Source of the DNA: Chitinophaga sp. SYP-B3965
GTDB lineage: Bacteria; Bacteroidota; Bacteroidia; Chitinophagales; Chitinophagaceae
Direction: 5' to 3'
Assembly (NCBI RefSeq): GCF_009647655.1
Contig: NZ_WJFD01000001.1
Location: 1-64,000 of the forward strand
Length of the DNA stretch: 64,000 nt
The translations under genes and the position numbers were made by a program. The notes under the pieces were generated by a model. The model worked only from the letters and a program-made list of their open reading frames with translations. It searched no databases and was not told the origin of the DNA. Of the stretch, positions 1 through 8,800 are shown piece by piece (within the stretch, counting starts at the first letter, position 1; each line of letters begins with the position of its first letter).

Positions 1-206
1 AGATTTGATCTTTAAAAATGGTTGACTGCCTCTAAGACCTTTAACAGGCTTGCCCGCCTGATATTCTAAACAGAGCGCGTCAACTGAAGGGAAATGAGAT
101 GGGGACTAATACACAACATGGGCCTCCAGCCCAGTCACTCACTTAGTTCACCCCATCTCTTTCCTTCAATTTAATCCATTATTTTATCCATACAAATCTA
201 AAGGTC
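1..206 (-). mobile_element. Left end of an IS110-family insertion sequence (partial; transposase outside the window)
   Basis: Read on the minus strand, this segment has the layout of the non-coding left end of an IS110-family element: an outer flank, about 35 bases of spacer, then a two-hairpin RNA (20-168), with the transposase expected further left, beyond base 1. The boundary is placed at 204-206 because two guide matches overlap there. GTCACTCACTT at 134-144, inside the RNA, recurs exactly at 204-214 (the flank). GACCTTTA at 36-43, also inside the RNA, is the reverse complement of TAAAGGTC at 199-206 (the element end). Both matches contain the triplet at 204-206, so the recombination core should lie there. 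IS110 elements lack terminal inverted repeats, and none is seen. No transposase coding is visible, so the family call rests on the RNA and its guides. Confidence 0.7.
20..168 (-). ncRNA. Putative IS110 bridge RNA with target- and donor-binding loops
   Basis: On the minus strand the first hairpin (target-binding loop) is closed by 151-159 pairing with 96-104, plus TTAGT/ACTAA (143-147 with 105-109). It is capped by GCCCA/TGGGC (129-133 with 119-123). The second hairpin (donor-binding loop) is closed by 79-84 with 21-26 (GTTGAC/GTCAAC) and capped by CAGGC/GCCTG (45-49 with 56-60). Each has a large internal loop, as known for IS110 bridge RNAs. The 5' side of loop one carries AAGTGAGTGAC, identical to the DNA flank at 204-214. 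The 3' side of loop two carries TAAAGGTC, complementary to the element end at 199-206. These two matches are what left-target and right-donor guides should show. Exact RNA ends are not determined. Confidence 0.7.
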
Positions 207-458
207 ACTCACTTCAGCAGTTAGTTTTTTATTTAACTCAACCCTCATCACAAAGAATCCTTTCTTCATCTTCAGGAAGCCTTCTCCCTAAAAAGAAGAT
301 CTCATCTAAAGGAAAAAATCTCTTTTCAAAAAAAAGAAAACCGTCTCCAAAAGAAAAACACCTTCTCAAAAAGAAAAACTCCTTCCCAAAAAAACACCTC
401 CCCCCTAAAAAATAAAAAACCGCCCTTTGCTGCGCGGCAAACCCTCAGCCTATACCAT
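207..458. other. Non-coding A-rich tract between the IS110 end and the sigma-factor terminator
   Basis: No credible gene is visible. From about 280 to 420 the plus strand is a run of degenerate units of roughly 18-25 bases, each an A-rich stretch (often AAAAGAAAAA) followed by a short pyrimidine block such as CTTCTC or CTCCTTCCC. The tract ends in the 21-base element at 420-440 that recurs near 12.1 kb. A similar A-rich tract precedes the second copy, so the low-complexity region and the element seem to travel together. Confidence 0.5.
420..440 (-). repeat. Dispersed 21-bp intergenic element, copy 1 (terminator-like)
   Basis: The plus strand reads CGCCCTTTGCTGCGCGGCAA preceded by one more C, and the same 21 bases occur exactly at 12093-12113. 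On the minus strand a CCGC...GCGG stem can form and is followed by TTTTTTATTTTTT, so it could act as a weak intrinsic terminator. Both copies lie downstream of a minus-strand gene (sigma factor here, AraC regulator there). Confidence 0.55.
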
Positions 459-484
459 AAAAAAAAGCCTGGCCAAGGCCAGGC
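459..484 (-). terminator. Intrinsic terminator of the ECF sigma gene
   Basis: GCCTGGCC at 467-474 and GGCCAGGC at 477-484 form a perfect 8-bp stem with a two-base spacer. On the minus strand the stem is followed by eight T residues (459-466). It lies 25 bases downstream of the sigma-factor stop codon. Confidence 0.85.
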
Positions 485-509
485 ATTATTGCAGTTTAAG
501 TACAGAATA

Positions 510-1058
510 TTAATTCAGATAGAAAATAAAGAAGAAAGGCCCGAAATTCCTTAACACACGAAGCCCAAGTTTAATATGCGTCTTAATACTATTCTTACTG
601 ATCCCCAAAAAATCCGCTGCCTCTTCATAAGACATCCCTTCCTGGTAAACAAGATGAAAAGCCCTCAACCGCTGAGGACTCAAATGAGATAATAATTTCT
701 GCAATTTCCGATCAACCTGCCTCGCATCATGCAGGTCCGGAGTTTCCCAGGTATCAGAGATCATCACACGGGAAAAATTCATTTTCTTCTCGTAAGATTT
801 TTTATTCTTCTCCAGTATATTAAGACAGTAATTACGCAGTGAAGTATTCAGATAGGATTTCAGATTTTTCACATTCCCCCATCCTTTAAAATCCAGCAAT
901 TTGCAAAACACATCCTGTACAGCTTCTTCAGCTTCAACAGTGTCTTTCAGAATATAATCTGCATGTGCCCAGAGTACCTTGTAGTATTTCTCATACATCC
1001 AGGTAAAAGCCTCCATGTTTTTATTATGCAGTTCCTGTACAATAATATTGTCGTCCAT
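510..1058 (-). CDS. ECF RNA polymerase sigma-70 factor (Bacteroidetes type), orphan
   Basis: This 182-residue protein has the two domains of extracytoplasmic-function sigma factors. Region 2 (about residues 10-75) includes a segment with DYILKDTVEAEEAVQDVF. Region 4 (about 118-172) includes LSPQRLRAFHLVYQEGMSY followed by the helix-turn-helix around EEAADFLGISKNSIKTHIK. It would bind core RNA polymerase and redirect it to a small regulon. Relatives are usually paired with a FecR anti-sigma and a SusC-type receptor. Here there is no full FecR; the only candidate partner is the small divergent gene at 1341, which resembles a FecR N-terminus. The ATG at 1056-1058 fits the usual length. The 282-base divergent gap upstream (1059-1340) should hold both promoters. 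An intrinsic terminator follows at 459-484. The family is secure; the regulon is unknown. Confidence 0.9.
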   Translation of the reverse strand: MDDNIIVQELHNKNMEAFTWMYEKYYKVLWAHADYILKDTVEAEEAVQDVFCKLLDFKGWGNVKNLKSYLNTSLRNYCLNILEKNKKSYEKKMNFSRVMISDTWETPDLHDARQVDRKLQKLLSHLSPQRLRAFHLVYQEGMSYEEAADFLGISKNSIKTHIKLGLRVLRNFGPFFFIFYLN

Positions 1059-1340
1059 GTGCTAACAGTTGCTGGAGTAAAATTTAATGGTTTAGAGTTA
1101 AGCACAGCTGGAGAAAAAGTGTAGATCCTGGTATAAGATGAAACATCATCCCTGTAATATTACAAAATCTGCACTTTATTACGATGCCATAGGCTGTTAA
1201 GGACTAGTTAACAAGCCGGAAGAAAAAGGTTGTTTTGAGAGGCATAACTGGCATGTATATGTTAATCAAACGCTCTTTTATGCAAATCATTCCCCCTCTC
1301 GTTGTTAAAATTGATCTTATTCTCGAATAACCCCGGTCAT

Positions 1341-1586
1341 ATGGATAAAAACGAAATACTTGACCTGCTCATTAGAAAGCATTACAGTTTGATTTCCGAA
1401 ACGGAAGAGGCTGTATTACAACAAGTACTGGCTTCCAGCAGCGAGGCAAGGGCCATGCAAACAGAAGTGCAAAAACACCCCAACGATAAAGCACTTGATC
1501 TGATGAAAAAAACAGATCTGGGTGATGCCGCTTTACAGATAAACGTAAAATACCAGCTCATGCTGGCACAAAAGAATATGCGCTAA
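1341..1586 (+). CDS. Small protein resembling a FecR anti-sigma N-terminal region (81 aa)
   Basis: The frame is open from a TTG at 1302, but the first ATG is at 1341 (MDKNEILDLL...), and the 13 residues before it look like translated leader, so the ATG is preferred. The helical sequence (LLIRKHYSLISETEEAVLQQ, then SSSEARAMQTEVQK) resembles the cytoplasmic sigma-binding helices at the start of FecR anti-sigma factors. There is no membrane segment and no FecR periplasmic domain. It is divergent from an orphan ECF sigma gene and abuts the convergent GH43 gene with no spacer (1586/1587). It could be a stripped-down soluble anti-sigma factor, the remnant of a FecR gene, or unrelated. The assignment is an inference from sequence pattern only. 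Confidence 0.5.
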   Translation: MDKNEILDLLIRKHYSLISETEEAVLQQVLASSSEARAMQTEVQKHPNDKALDLMKKTDLGDAALQINVKYQLMLAQKNMR

Positions 1587-2552
1587 TTACTTCAACCGAT
1601 TCCTATCCACCCCTTCCCTCGTGATCACCACCGGTTTGATCAACCCCTGCTCATCAAAATACATCCTCTCAATACAGGTTTCCCTGGAATTAGCCCCTTT
1701 TTCCGTTAAAGGCCTCCTGTGGTAGACAATGTACCAGCTGTTATCCTTCGGTACACTGATCACAGAATGATGCCCTGCCCCATTAGCAATGGAAGCATCC
1801 TGCTGAAGGATCTTGCCTATCCGCTTAAACGGCCCCAGTGGGGAATCCGCAATAGCATAAGACACACTATAATCAGGCCCCGTCCAGCCACCTTCAGACC
1901 ACATGAAATAATACTTGCCATCTTTAATGAACATAAACGGTCCTTCTACATATTTCTCCGGGGTGATCTCTTTAAATGTACTGCCATCCTCAAAGGGTTG
2001 GAATCCTGTAAAATCTTTATTCAGTTTGGCGATATTACAATGCCGCCAGCCACCATAGATCAGGTAATACTGTCCATCTTTATCATGGAACACAAACTGG
2101 TCGATCGGCTGGGCCTTGTTATGAAATTTATCGACCAGTGGTTTGCCCAGGTGATCTTTATAAGGCCCCTGTGGTTTATCGGCCACGGCAACGCCTATAC
2201 CACCCAGTTCGGAATCCTTCTGGATATCGTTAGCCCCAAAGAAGAGGTAATACTTTTTGTCTTTTTCTATAATAGAAGGAGCCCACATGGCACGTTTAGC
2301 CCACTTGATAGCACTGGTATCCAGTATGCGGCTGTGTTTTGTCCATTTAATAAGGTCAGGGGAGGAGAAGGCGTCAAAGAACACCTGTTGATTATAAGGA
2401 GCGGAAAAAGTAGGGTAGATCCAATATTGTTTGTTAAAGATAATACCCTCCGGATCTGCATACCAGCCCGGGAAAACTGGATTCCCCGCCTTTTGTGCGG
2501 AGGCGGAAGTAGTCATAACAGCTAAAATGGCCCACAGGAAAATACGCTTCAT
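1587..2552 (-). CDS. Secreted glycoside hydrolase family 43 enzyme
   Basis: This 321-residue protein has a signal peptide (about 1-19, ending SASAQ) and the five-bladed propeller pattern of GH43 enzymes, which cleave arabinosyl or xylosyl linkages in hemicellulose and pectin. The expected catalytic acids are visible: D33 in PGWYADPEG (general base), D151 in AQPIDQFVF (pKa modulator) and E203 in KYVEGPFMF (general acid). Conserved segments such as RAMWAPSIIEKDKKYYLFF and GAGHHSVI support the call. There is no C-terminal accessory domain; a CBM6-like protein is instead encoded as a separate gene just upstream (2670-3086, same strand). The two probably form an operon acting on the same glycan. 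Whether the substrate is an arabinan, arabinoxylan or xylan cannot be told from sequence alone. Confidence 0.9.
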   Translation of the reverse strand: MKRIFLWAILAVMTTSASAQKAGNPVFPGWYADPEGIIFNKQYWIYPTFSAPYNQQVFFDAFSSPDLIKWTKHSRILDTSAIKWAKRAMWAPSIIEKDKKYYLFFGANDIQKDSELGGIGVAVADKPQGPYKDHLGKPLVDKFHNKAQPIDQFVFHDKDGQYYLIYGGWRHCNIAKLNKDFTGFQPFEDGSTFKEITPEKYVEGPFMFIKDGKYYFMWSEGGWTGPDYSVSYAIADSPLGPFKRIGKILQQDASIANGAGHHSVISVPKDNSWYIVYHRRPLTEKGANSRETCIERMYFDEQGLIKPVVITREGVDRNRLK

Positions 2553-2582
2553 CGTGCAAAATTTCCGAAATATAAGGCCAAT

Positions 2583-2680
2583 TCAGTAATTCCGTATAGT
2601 CGTAGGCCCAAAAACTCAGTAATTCCGTATAGTCGTAAGACCTAAAAATTCAGCCGTAAGCCCAAAAAATCAGTAATTCC
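2583..2680. repeat. Degenerate tandem repeat, period about 33 bp, seeded from the end of the CBM6-like gene
   Basis: TCAGTAATTCCGTATAGTCG and the two bases after it occur at 2583-2604 and again exactly at 2616-2637. A shortened copy begins TCAGCCGTAAGCCC at 2650, and TCAGTAATTCC at 2670-2680 is the final codons and stop of the upstream minus-strand gene. The copies are separated by AAAAA-rich spacers. The array fills most of the gap between the CBM6-like and GH43 genes. Confidence 0.8.
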
Positions 2681-3086
2681 TGATAAAAGCAAACCCGAAG
2701 ATCTGAAACTCCCCGCTACCCTTGGCCACCAAAAAAAGATCATGCACCCCCATCGCATGCCTTAATTGCCCCGTAAGTTTTATGTTAAAAGTAGTATCCG
2801 CCGTATCAGGGATCTTCAAAGTACCTATCTTTTTCCCCCTGGGCTTATCTATCCTGAATTCCAGGGTAGGAGACCCCTTCCCCTTAATATTACTCGAAAT
2901 AGTAACCTCAAACCCAATTTCCCCCATGCTCAGGTTCACCTGCCGGAATCCCAGATAGGTGCCATCCTTCATGAGGTACTTCGTCTCCGGATCCCTGGGT
3001 TCACCTGCAGGAACGAGCTGACCTCTTGCCGGGAAAGCAAAGAAAATGGATATAGCTACAATTGCAGCTAAAACAAGAGGCTTCAT
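2670..3086 (-). CDS. Stand-alone secreted CBM6-like carbohydrate-binding protein
   Basis: This 138-residue protein has a signal peptide (about 1-22, MKPLVLAAIVAISIFFAFPA) and one beta-sandwich domain. The domain resembles the family 6 carbohydrate-binding modules often fused to GH43 enzymes: LGFRQVNLSMGEIGFEVTI, then LEFRID, then IGTLKIPDTADTTFNIKL, then GVHDLFLVAKG. It has no catalytic domain. In related enzymes this module sits at the C-terminus of the same polypeptide as GH43; here it is a separate small gene placed before the GH43 gene (2552-1587). The two are separated by 117 bases containing a tandem repeat that copies the end of this gene. It may deliver or hold substrate for the GH43 enzyme. 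The CBM6 call is from motif resemblance; an unrelated beta-sandwich is possible. Confidence 0.7.
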   Translation of the reverse strand: MKPLVLAAIVAISIFFAFPARGQLVPAGEPRDPETKYLMKDGTYLGFRQVNLSMGEIGFEVTISSNIKGKGSPTLEFRIDKPRGKKIGTLKIPDTADTTFNIKLTGQLRHAMGVHDLFLVAKGSGEFQIFGFAFIRNY

Positions 3087-3243
3087 AGGTTATGTACGAT
3101 TTCTAATTTTTATTACATAAAGATAATTAATAATACTTAGTTTCAGATGTATCTATGCCATTATTAAAAAAACATTTATCTTTCTGCCATAAATCCTAAT
3201 CAACCAAAGAACGAAGATCGCCACTGCGCTTTGTTCCATCGTC

Positions 3244-5712
3244 ATGAAATCTGTAGTAAAAGGACTTCTTTTTGTTGTTTTCAGCCTGCTTTTCATCAAA
3301 GCCTCCTATGCTCAATCCCATGGGTTGATCTTTTCTTCATTTGAAGTAGTGCAGGAAAAAAGAACTTCGCTGGATTTGGGCGCCGGAACTCCCCAATGCC
3401 TGGGAGATGATTTTGAACTGGATTTCGACCTCTCATTTCTACCGGAACACCCCGTTTATTTTGGCTACGTTTTCCGGCTCATCAATGCCCGGCAACAGAA
3501 TATCGATCTCCTCTACAGTCCCAGACAGGGAGGATTCAATGTCGTTTTCGGAGAATCCATGACCGGCATCGGTTTTATTATAGACAGCGCCAGCCTGGCC
3601 GACAAATGGCATCATTTCAAACTACGGGTTAATAAAGGAGAGATCTCTTTATATGTAAACGGCAAACTCACCAGCAAAGCAAAAGCTGAACTGAAAGACG
3701 ATTGCTTCCGCATGATCTTCGGGGTTTGCAACGAACCGGAATTCAAGTCAACAGACCTGCCACCCATGCAGATCCGCAACATCGGTATCTCCGTAGATCA
3801 GCAACCGAAATACTTCTGGCCCTTAAGAGAAACAAAAGGGAATGTATCTATAGATAGTCTCAGGGATAAAAAAGCCAATGTAACCAATCCCGTCTGGATC
3901 ACTCCCCTCTACCAGCAATGGCAATCTGTATATGCCAAAGTAGTTAAAGGGAATGCCACAATAGATTTCGACGCCGCAAAAGAAGAAGTGGTGATCATCG
4001 CACAGGATTCTATTTACCGTTTCCAGGTAAAGAATGGTGTTACACAAACAACCGGTATCCATTCACCGGAACATTTCCTGTTAAGAGGAAGCCTGGCTTT
4101 CGTACACCCGGAAACCCATCAGCTGCACAATATTTTTCCTGATAAGAAATGGGTCACCGTATTCAATGATGAACAACAAACCTGGGAACAGCCTTTTACC
4201 GCAGCAGACGTAACAGAATACTGGCACGCCAATAAATTCTTTGCCGAAGGTTACCTTTATTTGTTAGGCGGATACGGCCAGCTCACTTACAAGAACAAGA
4301 TCAGCACCTATAACTTTGCTTCTCATCAATGGGACAGCATACCCGTGAAAGGTGATCCCTACACCCCAAGATACCTCGCCGCATTAGGAACAAAAGGAAA
4401 CGATGTATATATATTAGGTGGTTACGGAAGCACCACAGGAGAACAGATCCTCAATCCAAAATACCTGTACGACCTTCTGCAATTTGATCCCAAAGCACGC
4501 ACCATCAAAAAAATATTCACACTCGATCCGCCCAAAGAAGCATTCTTGTTTGCGAATTCCATGATTTTACAGGATCAGCACTATTATGCACTCACTTTCC
4601 CGAACGATCGTTTTGATTCCAGGCTGCAACTGATCAAAGGCTCCCTGGATAACAATAAATATGAGACACTCGGAGATACCATCCCCTACGATTTTAAAGA
4701 TACCCGCTCGTACGCAGACCTCTATTATTGTGCAAACAGTAAAAAACTGGTAGCCGTCACCTTATTAACAGAGAATAATAAATCCACAGAAGTAAAGATC
4801 TACACCATCTCTTTCCCGCCTAATGCACTCACAGCACCTGTTCGTTCTAACGCAGCAGTAAAAGTGAACTGGTGGTATTACCCTGTAGGTTTATTATTAC
4901 TGGCCTTTGCCCTCTGGCTCTCTGTCAGAAAAAGAGAAAGAAAGAAAAGGACCAAAGCAATAGTACCAGTTCAGGAAGAAAAGGTCGTCAAAGAAAAAGG
5001 TCTCCCATCCGTTTACCTCTTCGGCAATTTCAGTGTAACGGATGCAGAAGGCGCTGACATCACCCGTCAGCTCACGCCATTATTAAAAGAACTGTTCTTA
5101 TTAATAGGGATCTACTCCATAAAATACGGACATGGCATTTCTGTGGAAAACCTCAATGAGATCCTCTGGAATGATAAATCAGACAAGGCGGCCAAAAATA
5201 ATCGGTCCGTTAATATGCTCAAGTTGAAAACCATTTTGGAGAAACTGGGCAATTGTTCCTTTAAGAAAGAATCCGGCAAGTGGGTATTCCAATATTCACC
5301 GGAAGAAATTTATATAGACCTGGCCCTCTTTTACCAGTTGGCCCAAAACAGGGAAGGTATCAATAAAGACCAGATCAGGCAGCTCCTGCAGATAGTCAGT
5401 CGGGGTGCCTTTCTCCACCAAACGGAATATACCTGGCTGGATGATATTAAATCAGACATCTCCGGTAAAGTACTCGATGTATTAATATACGCGGCCTCTA
5501 CCTTAACTGATGCTGAACTACTTATCGAGATCGCCAACGCCATCTTTAATTTTGACCAGGTCAATGAACAGGCCCTGCAAATGAAATGTAAGAACCTGAA
5601 CGCCCTTGGCCGTCACTCCATTGCCAGGAATACCTATGAGAAATTTGCCAAAGACTACCGGCATATGTACGACGAAGATTTCCCGCAAAGCTTTAATGAG
5701 ATCCTCCATTAA
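3244..5712 (+). CDS. Membrane-tethered regulator: LamG-like and kelch sensor with cytoplasmic SARP-type DNA-binding end
   Basis: This 822-residue protein has a signal peptide (1-23, ending SYAQ). Next is a concanavalin-A/LamG-like beta-sandwich (about 45-185), then kelch-type propeller repeats (about 270-500, with repeated LLGGYG/ILGGYG segments). A single membrane helix lies near 543-562 (WWYYPVGLLLLAFALWLSV), followed by a basic stop-transfer run. The cytoplasmic part (about 590-822) starts with SVYLFGNFSVTD, as in SARP/OmpR-like winged helices, followed by helical repeats like the bacterial transcriptional activator domain (FLHQTEYTWLDDIK; ALGRHSIARNTYEKF). It probably senses a periplasmic sugar and switches on the SusC/SusD genes starting 117 bases downstream on the same strand. 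The domain order is clear; the ligand and the regulatory role are inferred from position. Confidence 0.8.
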   Translation: MKSVVKGLLFVVFSLLFIKASYAQSHGLIFSSFEVVQEKRTSLDLGAGTPQCLGDDFELDFDLSFLPEHPVYFGYVFRLINARQQNIDLLYSPRQGGFNVVFGESMTGIGFIIDSASLADKWHHFKLRVNKGEISLYVNGKLTSKAKAELKDDCFRMIFGVCNEPEFKSTDLPPMQIRNIGISVDQQPKYFWPLRETKGNVSIDSLRDKKANVTNPVWITPLYQQWQSVYAKVVKGNATIDFDAAKEEVVIIAQDSIYRFQVKNGVTQTTGIHSPEHFLLRGSLAFVHPETHQLHNIFPDKKWVTVFNDEQQTWEQPFTAADVTEYWHANKFFAEGYLYLLGGYGQLTYKNKISTYNFASHQWDSIPVKGDPYTPRYLAALGTKGNDVYILGGYGSTTGEQILNPKYLYDLLQFDPKARTIKKIFTLDPPKEAFLFANSMILQDQHYYALTFPNDRFDSRLQLIKGSLDNNKYETLGDTIPYDFKDTRSYADLYYCANSKKLVAVTLLTENNKSTEVKIYTISFPPNALTAPVRSNAAVKVNWWYYPVGLLLLAFALWLSVRKRERKKRTKAIVPVQEEKVVKEKGLPSVYLFGNFSVTDAEGADITRQLTPLLKELFLLIGIYSIKYGHGISVENLNEILWNDKSDKAAKNNRSVNMLKLKTILEKLGNCSFKKESGKWVFQYSPEEIYIDLALFYQLAQNREGINKDQIRQLLQIVSRGAFLHQTEYTWLDDIKSDISGKVLDVLIYAASTLTDAELLIEIANAIFNFDQVNEQALQMKCKNLNALGRHSIARNTYEKFAKDYRHMYDEDFPQSFNEILH

Positions 5713-5829
5713 TGTATTAATTAGTTAGCAGTCAGGAAATTAATTACCGGGTTAATCCTTTATTAAACCCCCTGTTAAGCCCGTCCCTCTTACTTTGTAG
5801 AATATTATTTTCCACGAAACGCTTCCACG

Positions 5830-8800
5830 ATGAAAAAGAGATCCTTATCCCGGAATCTTAGCATTTATTTATCGTTCCTGTTACTTCCTGCCTTTGCATT
5901 TGCCCAAAAAGCGACAGTGAAAGGAAAAGTACTGGACGAAAACAATCAACCACTCCCAGGTGCGGCAGTGTACATTAAAGGTACCGGCACCGGCGTACTT
6001 TCTCTGGACGACGGATCTTATACGATCCAGGTTCCTGACCAGTCAAAAAATATCCTGGTAGCCAGCTACACAGGATACTTCCCCAAAGAATCTCCGGTGA
6101 TCGGCGTCACCACCCTCAATTTTTCCCTGCTGAGGAACGCTGTGAAACTGAAAGATGTGGAAGTAGTTTCGGCATTGGGATTATCCCGGCAAAGTAAAAC
6201 CATCGGTTATTCTCAGCAATCCATCGATCCGGAACGCCTTACCGAAGCCCGCGATGTGAACATTGCTGCTGCGCTCGCCGGAAAAGTATCCGGTATGCAG
6301 GTAACCACATCAGGCCAGCCAACCGGTTCCGTGCGGATCGTGATCCGTGGAGACAATTCCATCACAGGTAATAACCAACCCCTCTGGGTAGTAGATGGAG
6401 TTCCCATCGACAACTCTATGGGAGATGGCCGTAACAACCTGGATTATGGAAACGGCGCCGCAGACCTCAACCCGGACGACATTGCCAACATCGAAGTACT
6501 GAAAGGTCCGAACGCTGCTGCCCTCTATGGCTCCAAAGCAGCAAACGGCGCCATCCTCATCACCACCAAAAAAGGAAAGAGCAAGGAAGACGGCTCCCTC
6601 GGTGTAAGTGTAAATCAGAACATGATGTGGTACACCATCTCTGAATACCCCGCTTACCAGAATGTGTACGGAGAAGGAAATGCATTCCGCACCGTACAGA
6701 ACACCAATAACATTGTGCCCGGTACAAATGCCATCAATATGGGAGCAGGTACCCGCAGCTGGGGATCACCCATGTTAGGCCAGCCTTACAATGACTATTC
6801 CGGCAAACCGCACGGATATTACCCACAGCCTAACAATATCAAAGACCTTTATCAAAGCAGCTTCACCAATGTTACCAATGTATCGGTAGGTAAGTCCGAC
6901 GAGAGATCAAACTTCCGTGCTTCCTACACTTATACAGATGGAAATGATGTGCTGGCAAAACAGAACGTGCGCAAAAAACACAACTTCAATCTTAACAGCA
7001 GCCGCAGACTGGGTAAAAAAGTAAATCTTGATGCCCGCCTGATGTACACATTGGATAAAGTAAAGAACCGCACGTTCCGTAACATGGACCCTCAAAGTCC
7101 CATGAACGCTTATATCTACATGTTGCGTAGTATCGATGAAAAAGCACTCACACCATGGAGAGATGCCGCCGGTAATGCTTTTTCTTATGGCGCACAGGGA
7201 GATGGATATGAAAATCCCTATTGGGCCATCTACGAAAATGAAAACGAAGATATCAAACACCGTGTAATAGGAGGAACCACCCTCACAATAGATCTGATGG
7301 AAGGATTGAAGTTCCGCGGCCAGATCTCCACAGACCTCACTTTTGGTAGCGGTTTCGTTTACAGAGAACCTGGTTCCCGCCAGAGTAAACTGGGTTCTTA
7401 TTCCCAGTTCACCCAGCAGAACCAGACCTGGAACACAGAAGGTTTGTTCATGTACACAAAGAAATGGGGGAAAGAATTTAGTCTGAATGCCAACCTGGGT
7501 GCCAACTTCATGTCGGGCAACCAGTTGTTCCGCCAGCAGAGTGTTTCTTCTCTCCTCAATCACGACATGCCCAGCATCGCAAACAGTAATGCCTATCCTG
7601 TAGCGCAGGAAAACCTGAACCGCAACAAAGTGCATTCTGTATACGGTTCCGTAACACTAGGCTACCGTGATTTCCTGTTTTTAGATGTTACCAGTCGTAA
7701 CGACTGGTCATCCACACTGCCTGAAGCAAACCGTACTTTCTTTTACCCTTCTGTAAGCGGTAGTTTCCTGTTCACACAATTCCTTCCGGAAGAGCAGGAT
7801 ATCATCAGCTATGGTAAACTACGTGCTTCCTGGGCAAGGGTAGGTAATGATGCAGGTGCTTACTCCTTACAATCCATGTTTAACTACGGAGGTTTATTCC
7901 TCGGTAACCCATGGCTGGATTTTGAGAACCTGCGTAAGAACCCTACACTGAAGCCAGAACGAACTACTTCGCGTGAAATAGGGATGGACCTTTCTTTCTT
8001 CAAAGATCGCATTAGCATCTCAACCTCTGTGTACAGATCAAACACCGTAGATCAGATCATGCGTGCACAGGTAGCCCGCGAATCTGGTTTCACAGAAGAG
8101 ATCGTAAATGCAGGAGAGATCCAGAACACCGGTGTTGAATTATCCATCAAAGCCACGCCCATCAAATCTAAAAAGTTCTCCTGGGATGTGTTGTTGAACT
8201 GGTCTAAGAATAACAACCTGGTAGTATCCCTCACACCTGGTGTGAACCGTTATACATTAGGCAGCTGGTATGTGATGACCTCCAACGCAGAAGTAGGTAA
8301 ACCTTATGGTGTATTGAGAGGAAATGCTGCTTACTATTCCGGCGATACCATGATGATAAATATCACCACTGGCCGTCCATACTTTGAAACCAATGGTTAT
8401 CTCGGAAACTTCCGTCCTGATTGGATAGGATCTATCGGTAACACTTTTAAATACAAAGGTTTTGACCTCAGCTTCCTCGTGACCGTGAAATGGGGAGGAG
8501 ATATTTATTCCGTTTCCAATCACAAAGCCAACGTTACCGGTAACACCATTCAAAGTTTGCTTGGCCGTGAAGACTTCTACTATAGCAGTCTCATCTTAGG
8601 CGAATCAGGAGATGAACAGAATGGTATTGGTTTATTTGGAAACGCTTACCGCGATAAAGACAGGGCAAAAGGTATTAAATACCCAGGTTACAATCCCGTA
8701 CTCAATGCACAGGGTGCTCCCGTTATTGGAAAAGACGGAAGATACGTTGCCCTCAAACCAAATGAATCCTGGCAATCACCACAAGCCTACTGGCAGAATA

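Noticed and set aside
1..206. tRNA, RNase P RNA or tmRNA in the structured left edge
   Set aside because: No cloverleaf or signature motifs were found; the two guide matches fit an IS110 bridge RNA instead.
1719..2525. A 268-codon open frame on the plus strand
   Set aside because: It lies fully opposite the GH43 gene, whose catalytic acids and signal peptide are clear, and it has no recognisable domain.
2583..2680. Possible CRISPR-like array
   Set aside because: Only two full copies exist, spacers are short A-rich strings, and the unit is copied from a gene end.
6907..7635. A 242-codon open frame on the minus strand
   Set aside because: It is antisense to the SusC barrel and has a Cys/Val-rich unlikely composition with no domain.
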